Source of the DNA: Gammaproteobacteria bacterium
GTDB lineage: Bacteria > Pseudomonadota > Gammaproteobacteria > SZUA-21
Length of the DNA stretch: 19,457 nucleotides
Reading direction: 5' to 3'
Assembly (NCBI GenBank): GCA_003233075.1
Contig: QIKQ01000271.1
Coordinates: 1 to 19,457 of the forward strand
In this document: positions 14,219 through 19,457 of the stretch, piece by piece
Position numbering within the stretch: position 1 is the first letter of the stretch
Layout: each line of letters opens with the position of its first letter
Translations under genes and position numbers: made by a program
The notes under the pieces: model-generated
The model's input: the letters and a program-made list of their open reading frames with translations, nothing else
What the model was told of the DNA's origin: nothing
Database searches by the model: none

Positions 14219-16297
14219 CTAGGCCACTTGATCCATTGTATCGTTGCTTTTATTATCCTTGGCAATTGGCACCTCCAGTATAAAAGTCGCCCCTTTGCCT
14301 AGACCCTCACTTTCCACTTTAATGCTACCGCCCATTTCGGTCATTGAATTCGCACATGTGTGCAAACCAAATCCATGACCATCTTTTTTCGTTGTAAAAC
14401 CATGATTAAATATATTATTTATATTTGTTTCCTTTATACCCAGACCATTGTCTCTAATTTCAATCCGAACGTGACTTTCATCTTTCTGATCAATTGATAT
14501 TTCTACCTTCTTTTCCCTATTAATTTCATCATTGTCATCCATAGCTTCAATTGAATTTTTAATCAAGTTAGTTAAAACTTGAGCTAACTTGGATTTTTGA
14601 ATTGTACATTTAGGCACCTTGGAATAGTTTTTAATTAACTTAACATTGTATTTGAAAAAACTTGTTTCTAAGACGCGAATTGAATCATTGACAATAGCGG
14701 AGACAGATAATTCCTCGGTGAAATAGCCAGACCGCGCATAAGATTGTTGAGTTGAAATTACATCTCGCATCATTTGAATTTTTTCATTAAGCGATTCAGT
14801 TTCCTTGGTAATCGTTATAAATTCCGTACAGAGTTGCTCTCCGACTTTTATATAATAATTGGGTAATAAACGGCCCTTTGGATCATTAGCAATAAACTCA
14901 CCTATGCGGCTTAAATTATCTGCCAACATTGCATTCGCTTTTATTAATCCGGCGACTTTACTGTCTCGTGCTATAGCCGCGATTTCTTCGCCCGCCACAT
15001 TAACACTATTAAGTACATTGCCAATATTATGTAATACCCCAGTTGCTAGATCGGCCATGCCCGATTTGTGAGCCGCATTTGCTACTTGAGATTCGAGTTC
15101 TTTTCGACGGGCAATATCGCGTAATACAACAATACGCATACTCTCATTATTTAATACTACCCGAGTGACGACACACTCAAGCGGGAAAGTTTTACCGTCA
15201 GTTCGAATGCCCTCGTATTCAAGCCTATCGCCGACTTCGCCTAGATGAAATGGGCCATGCTGTTCATCAGCATAGCCATTATTTTGATGTTCATAATGCC
15301 ATTGTGTATCTGCAAGCAACATGCTTGCATGAAGACCCATTAATTCGTTTTCAGTTGCATTAAACGAAGTTTTAACTGCCTTGTTGAAAGAAACAATAAA
15401 ACCGGCAGCATTAATAATAACAATTCCTTCGCCTACCGTCTCCAAAATTGTCCGCGTTCTTTCTTCTGATTCTGCTAACTGCTCTGTTCTTTCAGAAACC
15501 CTGTCTTCCAAAGTTTTATTTAAGTCGCGCAACTCGGCAGCCGCCTTATCTTTTTCAGCAATACTAATCCGCAAGTTGTCCATCATATCGTTAAATGAAA
15601 CAGTTAAATTACCTAGTTCATCCGTTGACTTAACGACAATCGGCTTATCCAACTCACCTTTGGCAATTCGCTCAGATCCCGACATCAGATTTTGAATTGG
15701 TTTAAGCGCATTGATCTTAAAAACAAAATAAATACAAATACTTAAAAATATTATAATACTGACGTTTGCAATCAGTTGCCCTATTAACGCTCTTCGAGCC
15801 AAACCCCGCATACGTTCAGTACTTAAACCAATGTTTATCTCCCCCAACACATCACCATCGGATTTAATCGGAAATTTAAAATGAATAATATTTTTATTTG
15901 CCTGCAGTTGTTTAATTACTTTAGCCCAGTGAACAAGCCCTAATTTTTTTAATTTTAATTCTCTCAATGCGCGACTAATAAATTTATTTTTATAATTTAC
16001 ATAGGAACTCATTGCGGATTTATTTTTTGAAGTTACAACGCTATAGACCATGTCCTTCTGATGCGTCAAATCTTTCATTGTTTGATTGAGAGTGGCAAAA
16101 TCGTAGGCTAGAATTGCTTCAGGGCTTATGAGTGATGCGAAATAACCAAGTAACTTACCTTTTTCATCCAAACTTTCTGCAAAAACTTTATTTTGAGATT
16201 TAACGACTAAAGACGTGGTGACCCCTAAGGTGATCGACAAGATCGCGATCACCAGTACAACAAATTTAGCTCCCAAGCTGGAAAATAATTTACGCAT
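14219..16297 (-). CDS. Membrane sensor histidine kinase with HAMP and PAS domains
   Basis: A 692-residue inner-membrane kinase. TM1 is at about 11-32, a periplasmic sensor at 33-168, TM2 at about 170-194 and HAMP at 195-250. A coiled coil to about 280 is followed by PAS (about 280-398) with the linker VVLRDIARRKELE. The phospho-acceptor is His423 in VLHNIGNVLNSV, a variant H box distinct from the common SHE form. The HATPase has NLIKNSIEA (577-585), DNGLG (616-620) and HGFGLH (641-646). No receiver is fused. It starts 22 bases after the PhnD-like gene; AAGG abuts the ATG, so the ribosome site is weak. The neighbours imply that the periplasmic binding protein delivers the signal and the hybrid kinase encoded next receives it. 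Confidence 0.88.
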   Translation of the reverse strand: MRKLFSSLGAKFVVLVIAILSITLGVTTSLVVKSQNKVFAESLDEKGKLLGYFASLISPEAILAYDFATLNQTMKDLTHQKDMVYSVVTSKNKSAMSSYVNYKNKFISRALRELKLKKLGLVHWAKVIKQLQANKNIIHFKFPIKSDGDVLGEINIGLSTERMRGLARRALIGQLIANVSIIIFLSICIYFVFKINALKPIQNLMSGSERIAKGELDKPIVVKSTDELGNLTVSFNDMMDNLRISIAEKDKAAAELRDLNKTLEDRVSERTEQLAESEERTRTILETVGEGIVIINAAGFIVSFNKAVKTSFNATENELMGLHASMLLADTQWHYEHQNNGYADEQHGPFHLGEVGDRLEYEGIRTDGKTFPLECVVTRVVLNNESMRIVVLRDIARRKELESQVANAAHKSGMADLATGVLHNIGNVLNSVNVAGEEIAAIARDSKVAGLIKANAMLADNLSRIGEFIANDPKGRLLPNYYIKVGEQLCTEFITITKETESLNEKIQMMRDVISTQQSYARSGYFTEELSVSAIVNDSIRVLETSFFKYNVKLIKNYSKVPKCTIQKSKLAQVLTNLIKNSIEAMDDNDEINREKKVEISIDQKDESHVRIEIRDNGLGIKETNINNIFNHGFTTKKDGHGFGLHTCANSMTEMGGSIKVESEGLGKGATFILEVPIAKDNKSNDTMDQVA

Positions 16298-16319
16298 CCT
16301 TAATAATCATTTAGCTGGA

Positions 16320-17186
16320 TTATTTACCGAACACAGCTTTGACAATCTTTCGATGCGGATCAAATTCTTTGTCATGAGCAATATTTAGTGAAGTTAGTTT
16401 TGCTTTTTTCAATATTACTTTACCTTCCGCAGATTTTTTTAAACCCGAGAGTATAGATTGAATTTTATTGGCTAATTCAGGTTTAACATCGCCACGCACC
16501 GCCCAAGGTAGGTGTGCAAATGCCTCTCCTCTTGCGAGATAGAACATTTCATTTGTATTGATGTGCTTAGATACCACTGGCAAGCGTAAAACTAGGTCAC
16601 CAGACCCCGCTGCTGCGCTTTGTTTGTAGTAGGCGGAAAAAATTGCATTCGGTGGATTTTTTGAAAATGCTTCAGTATAATCACCCTTACTTAATCCACC
16701 TTTTAGTAGCAAATAAGTTGCATAAATATAACTTTGCATTGCTTTAGGTCCACCGCCAAAAACGATTTTTTTACCTTTCAAATCTTTTATTGATTTTAAA
16801 CCGCTGTCTTTGCGAACAACAATTGAACCAGCTATTTTATCTAGGCCAAATTCTTCATTCTTTAGTATCACTCGATAACCCCATTTATTATGCGATATAA
16901 TGTAGTGATACTGATTATAATGAACGACATCGTATTTCTTCGCTTTAACGCCTTGCCAAAAGGTTTTAAAATTTTTCGTTGTCACTAAGCGCACTTCACG
17001 GCCAAGTTTGGCTGATAAATACTTTATCATTGGTTTAAATAGCTTATGGGTAACTGTTGCATTTCGTCTGGGAAAAACGCCCACAATAAGTGCTTTTTCT
17101 TTAGCATAGACTTGTTGGATCACAAAAAAATCACTAAAACATAAAGCACCTACAGCAGCGACCATCAGGGCTTTGAATTTAAACAT
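16320..17186 (-). CDS. PhnD-like periplasmic substrate-binding protein
   Basis: A 288-residue periplasmic binding protein of the phosphate/phosphite/phosphonate (PhnD) family. Residues 1-28 are a Sec signal peptide ending VYA. The mature part begins LIVGVFPRRN and has family features such as LSAKLGREVRLVTTKNF (54-70), YDVVHYNQYHYI (about 85-96) and IAGSIVVRKDSGLKSIKDLK (about 118-137). GAGGGA lies 5 bases before the ATG. No permease or ATPase genes are adjacent; instead two histidine kinases follow. This arrangement suggests that the protein is a ligand receptor for the membrane kinase rather than a transporter part. Phosphonate, phosphite or another oxyanion or organic ligand cannot be distinguished from sequence alone. 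Confidence 0.85.
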   Translation of the reverse strand: MFKFKALMVAAVGALCFSDFFVIQQVYAKEKALIVGVFPRRNATVTHKLFKPMIKYLSAKLGREVRLVTTKNFKTFWQGVKAKKYDVVHYNQYHYIISHNKWGYRVILKNEEFGLDKIAGSIVVRKDSGLKSIKDLKGKKIVFGGGPKAMQSYIYATYLLLKGGLSKGDYTEAFSKNPPNAIFSAYYKQSAAAGSGDLVLRLPVVSKHINTNEMFYLARGEAFAHLPWAVRGDVKPELANKIQSILSGLKKSAEGKVILKKAKLTSLNIAHDKEFDPHRKIVKAVFGK

Positions 17187-17512
17187 TTTGATCCCTCATT
17201 ATTTAAAAATAACTTACCGAGCCGTACAACTAAAATATCGACTTAAACCTAAATTTCTTAACAAATTTATCAACTAAAATCGCAGATTTCGATTCCAATC
17301 GTCGCGATGTGTACCGCCTGAAAATAGGAGCAAAAACAAAGCCAAATATTTAAACTGACTCTTTTTCAATCAAATTATCTGGTTTTTCTCGGATTTGTTG
17401 TATACAGTGGGGAAACTTTGAATCAATACACTTTTTTTAAGGAAAATTTAGACTAGACTAATTAATTCAAAAACCATTTTTGAAATAAATTGAACCTATT
17501 ACGAGTAGATTA
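17187..17512. other. Divergent control region between the kinase operon and the HvfA-like gene
   Basis: AT-rich, non-coding DNA. It must carry the promoter of the minus-strand PhnD-kinase operon, but only weak matches were found, for example TTGTAC and TTAAAT 17 bp apart at 17201-17229. An 8-bp palindrome TGTATACA lies at 17399-17406. No RNA gene was recognised. Confidence 0.4.
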
Positions 17513-17527
17513 GTCCCAGTATGGGAC
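17513..17527. promoter_or_regulatory. Perfect inverted repeat at the -35 position, probable operator
   Basis: GTCCCA (17513-17518), GTA, TGGGAC (17522-17527). The left arm occupies exactly the place of a -35 box 17 bp before a perfect TATAAT. A weaker outward extension (AGAT on the left, ATCT on the right, with a two-base offset) makes the dyad longer. A metal- or stress-responsive regulator is plausible but not identified. Confidence 0.6.
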
Positions 17528-17535
17528 ATCTGTAA

Positions 17536-17541
17536 TATAAT
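17536..17541 (+). promoter_or_regulatory. -10 box of the HvfA-like gene
   Basis: A perfect TATAAT lies 26 bases before the ATG. At the 17-bp spacing there is no TTGACA-like element, only the GTCCCA arm of the inverted repeat, so transcription probably needs an activator or is set by the factor that binds there. Confidence 0.55.
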
Positions 17542-17567
17542 TTAGAACCTATTTTGGAGGAAACCAA

Positions 17568-17843
17568 ATGAAAAAAATGAGTAAATCACTAGCAATTGCA
17601 CTCAGCACGGCTATGGCATCTTCGATGGTTATTTCTAGCGCACAAGCTAGCGATAATCCTTTTGGAATGAAAAGCTTAGACTCAGGATACCAAGTTTCTA
17701 TGAGTAGCGAACCAGAAAAAGCCAAAAAGAAAGAAGGCAAATGCGGCGGCGACATGAAAAAGAAAGAAGGCAAATGTGGCGGCGACATGAAAAAGAAAAA
17801 AGAAGGTAAATGCGGCGAAGGTAAGTGCGGCGGCAAAAAATAA
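17568..17843 (+). CDS. hvfA: HvfA-type copper-binding RiPP precursor (oxazolone/thioamide metallophore family)
   Basis: A 91-residue secreted peptide. Residues 1-27 are a Sec signal peptide cleaved after AQA. A conserved-looking leader NPFGMKSLDSGYQVSM (30-45) follows, then a Lys/Gly-rich core with four EGKCG motifs (56-60, 67-71, 79-83, 84-88) and Cys59, Cys70, Cys82 and Cys87. In HvfA of Haemophilus, EGKCG cysteines are converted to copper-binding oxazolone/thioamide groups by an MNIO (DUF692) enzyme with a partner protein. Such hvfB/hvfC genes are normally next door, but none is found in this window. GGAGG lies 7 bases before the ATG, with its own promoter and a strong terminator, so it is a monocistronic unit. 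The first two core units are near-identical 33-bp DNA repeats. The motif match is direct; modification and copper binding are inferred. Confidence 0.78.
   Translation: MKKMSKSLAIALSTAMASSMVISSAQASDNPFGMKSLDSGYQVSMSSEPEKAKKKEGKCGGDMKKKEGKCGGDMKKKKEGKCGEGKCGGKK
17724..17789 (+). repeat. Two tandem 33-bp repeats in the HvfA-like core
   Basis: Units 17724-17756 and 17757-17789 each encode KKKEGKCGGDM and differ only by a TGC to TGT change. A third, longer unit (from 17790) adds a Lys codon and a second EGKCG. This indicates recent in-frame duplication of the core. Confidence 0.8.
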
Positions 17844-17872
17844 GCCCAGCAATTCAACCTGATGCTCAATAG

Positions 17873-17916
17873 AAAACGGGTCATAGATTCTTCATAGATT
17901 CATAGACCCGTTTTTT
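17873..17916 (+). terminator. Rho-independent terminator of the HvfA-like gene
   Basis: AAAACGGGTC (17873-17882) pairs perfectly with GACCCGTTTT (17905-17914), with the T run reaching 17916. The loop holds two copies of TCATAGATTC. The symmetric A and T runs could also serve the opposite strand. Confidence 0.85.
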
Positions 17917-18320
17917 ATCTGATTTTTCCTAACTTTAAGTCAGAAAATATAACTCACTTGCAGCATGCTTATATCTACTCGGCCTTGATTGAATAAATCC
18001 GTTTTGCTAATACGTCAATCGAAATATTAGTTAATTCACTTTGCCCTGCCCGCATATTCTCAGATCAATTTAGCACCTTTCCACCTTTGTTAATTATCTG
18101 CTTAAACTAACTCCTCGTTTTTCATAACAGTTATTAATTGCAAATCTTAAATCATTTGATTTGGCTCAATAAGTTCCTAACAAACTAATAGTATTATACT
18201 TTTTACAAGAGATTAATTTTAATGCAACTAATGACTGCCTAGGGTCTCTAATAAGTGATATTGCCAATTTAAACAACTGTCTTTATAGTTATAAAACAAA
18301 CTAATTTGGAATAAATGTAA
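17917..18320. other. Intergenic region before moaA, nothing recognised
   Basis: About 400 bp of AT-rich DNA without a supported gene. It holds the small dyad AAATCA-TT-TGATTT (18149-18162), and TATTAT near 18191 might be a -10 box. I see no GC-rich stems or motifs of a molybdenum-cofactor riboswitch, and no MNIO or DUF2063 remnant. Confidence 0.45.
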
Positions 18321-19298
18321 GTGAAACCTGACGAAAAACCAAATTTACGCGACCAATTCGGCCGTACAATCGAATATTTAAGACTGTCTGTTACAGATCG
18401 CTGCGATTTACGTTGCTTTTATTGTATTCCGGAAGGTTTCACAGACTTCCAGGAACCGAAAAATTGGCTGAATTTTGATGAAATAGAACTGGTCGTCAGA
18501 GCCTTTACTGAATTAGGCACGCATCGAGTTCGAATTACAGGCGGAGAACCTCTGGTTAGAAAAAATTTAGATCAGCTAGCCAAGCGACTTGCCTCTCTTC
18601 CCGGTCTAAACGACTTAAGTCTTTCCAGTAATGGCACTCGATTACAAAAAATGGCCACGAAATTGGTTGATTCCGGTGTTAGCCGAATCAATGTCTCATT
18701 AGACTCACTCAATCCTGAGCGTTACAAAGAAATCACCAAAGGCAAACTGAGTAAAGTCATTGACGGTTTGCTCGCAGCAAAAGCTGCAGGCCTCGCGCCA
18801 ATTAAAATAAATACCGTCCTAATGAAAGGTATCAATGAAACAGAGATTAGCGATCTAATTGAATTCTGCATGTTACATCATTTTACATTGCGCTTTATTG
18901 AGACTATGCCCTTAGGTGATACTGGTAGAGCTGCAACGGATTATTATTTCGATTTAAGCCAACTAAGAAAAAAACTGGAAAAAGAATATCAACTCATTCC
19001 TGATATCAATACCGGCGGTGGGCCTGCAAAGTACTGGCGCACACCAGATAATAACTTCTCCATTGGATTTATAACACCTCTATCGCAACATTTTTGTGAA
19101 ACCTGCAATCGTGTTCGCCTTTCAGTCGACGGCACCTTGTATATGTGTTTAGGCCAAGAACATAATGTGGAACTTAGACCACTGCTACGTGATGGTATAA
19201 GCCTTGAAGAACTCAAAATTGTTATTCAAGATGCTATTCAATTAAAACCTGAACGTCATTTCTTTAATGAAAACCCGAGTCAACTAGTTCGCGGATAA
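18321..19298 (+). CDS. moaA: GTP 3',8-cyclase MoaA (molybdenum cofactor biosynthesis)
   Basis: A 325-residue radical SAM enzyme that turns GTP into 3',8-cyclo-GTP, the first step of molybdenum cofactor synthesis. The SAM cluster is bound by C28, C32 and C35 (CDLRCFYC) after the family lead FGRTIEYLRLSVTDR. GGEPL is the SAM-binding motif. The second cluster uses C259, C262 and C276 (CETCNRVRLS...MCLG), with Arg264 and Arg266 at the GTP-activating positions. The start is GTG with only a weak GGA ten bases upstream. The protein ends NPSQLVRG, whereas MoaA proteins normally continue about seven residues to a terminal Gly-Gly that is needed for catalysis; no frame downstream restores it. The family is certain; full activity is less so. 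No other moa gene is in the window. Confidence 0.93.
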   Translation: MKPDEKPNLRDQFGRTIEYLRLSVTDRCDLRCFYCIPEGFTDFQEPKNWLNFDEIELVVRAFTELGTHRVRITGGEPLVRKNLDQLAKRLASLPGLNDLSLSSNGTRLQKMATKLVDSGVSRINVSLDSLNPERYKEITKGKLSKVIDGLLAAKAAGLAPIKINTVLMKGINETEISDLIEFCMLHHFTLRFIETMPLGDTGRAATDYYFDLSQLRKKLEKEYQLIPDINTGGGPAKYWRTPDNNFSIGFITPLSQHFCETCNRVRLSVDGTLYMCLGQEHNVELRPLLRDGISLEELKIVIQDAIQLKPERHFFNENPSQLVRG

Positions 19299-19346
19299 TA
19301 GTATTACTGTATTAAATTCGAAATAGGTCACGATTTAAAGTAGCTC

Positions 19347-19360
19347 GGCTCTTTAGAGCC
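19347..19360. repeat. Small hairpin after moaA
   Basis: GGCTC (19347-19351), TTTA, GAGCC (19356-19360), about 50 bases after the moaA stop. No T run follows on the plus strand, so it is not a standard terminator. A second hairpin, TGGCGC/GCGCCA (19426-19431 with 19445-19450), lies near the window edge. Confidence 0.4.
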
Positions 19361-19457
19361 CCGGGATGGATTTGCGTTCAAGCATAAAGCTAACTCGTCT
19401 TATAAAACTGAGCGATCACCATTTATGGCGCTGTATACACCATGGCGCCACTGTCTG

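Noticed and set aside
14193..14219. GTG start for the hybrid kinase overlapping the upstream stop
   Set aside because: The ATG at 14192 has a GAAGGG site at proper distance, and the receiver domain begins right after it. The nine extra residues add nothing recognisable.
17549..17884. A 111-codon minus-strand frame opposite the HvfA-like gene, rich in Pro, Phe and Ser
   Set aside because: It is the antisense of the repetitive Lys/Gly/Cys core. The plus-strand gene has a promoter, GGAGG site, signal peptide and terminator.
17917..18320. Possible molybdenum-cofactor riboswitch before moaA
   Set aside because: The region is AT-rich and shows none of the GC-rich stems or conserved motifs expected of that RNA.
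19425..19457. ATG codons open to the right edge (possible start of a next gene)
   Set aside because: There is no ribosome binding site, and the codons lie within an inverted repeat (TGGCGC/GCGCCA). Too little sequence to support a gene.

Overview
The window looks like chromosomal DNA of an AT-rich Gram-negative proteobacterium, most likely a free-living gammaproteobacterium. The evidence is several proteins with Sec signal peptides, a periplasmic PhnD-type binding protein next to HAMP/PAS histidine kinases, an HvfA-type peptide, an ALDH7-type lysine-catabolism dehydrogenase and many small extragenic hairpin repeats. No phage, plasmid, tRNA, rRNA, CRISPR or transposase gene is visible. The organism assignment is inference.

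Layout. (1) 183-3614, minus strand: a tight operon, in transcription order glycosyltransferase 2, an MTA/SAH-nucleosidase-like protein, a spore-photoproduct-lyase-like radical SAM protein and a short-chain dehydrogenase. (2) 3888-5798, plus: an exported VWA protein with five repeats. (3) 5799-6294: a gene-free stretch with hairpin repeats and a MITE-like foldback element of about 224 bp. (4) 6295-10437: a divergent lysine-degradation block. Saccharopine dehydrogenase and alpha-aminoadipate-semialdehyde dehydrogenase are on the minus strand; a VOC-fold protein resembling the DUF1338/HglS 2-oxoadipate enzymes is on the plus strand. The shared control region carries a perfect inverted repeat and three 16-bp tandem repeats. 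(5) 10813-11607, plus: a LuxR-type regulator. (6) 11608-11972: more hairpin repeats, one clearly related to a copy at 5941. (7) 11973-17186, minus: a sensing operon made of a PhnD-like binding protein, a membrane PAS histidine kinase and a hybrid kinase with three receiver domains; no transporter genes accompany it. (8) 17568-17843, plus: a small secreted peptide with four EGKCG motifs, which is the signature of HvfA-type oxazolone/thioamide copper-binding RiPP precursors. It stands alone with its own promoter and terminator, and no MNIO (DUF692) maturase gene lies in the window. (9) 18321-19298, plus: moaA, whose predicted protein lacks the usual C-terminal Gly-Gly tail.

How the genes fit together. 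Saccharopine dehydrogenase, AASA dehydrogenase and the DUF1338-like protein would carry saccharopine through aminoadipate semialdehyde, 2-aminoadipate and 2-oxoadipate to 2-hydroxyglutarate; lysine-ketoglutarate reductase and the transaminase would have to be elsewhere. The nucleosidase beside the radical SAM protein could clear 5'-deoxyadenosine. The PhnD-like protein probably presents a ligand to the membrane kinase. The points most worth a second look are the orphan HvfA-like peptide and its operator-like promoter, the tail-less MoaA, the foldback element and the covarying hairpin repeat pair.
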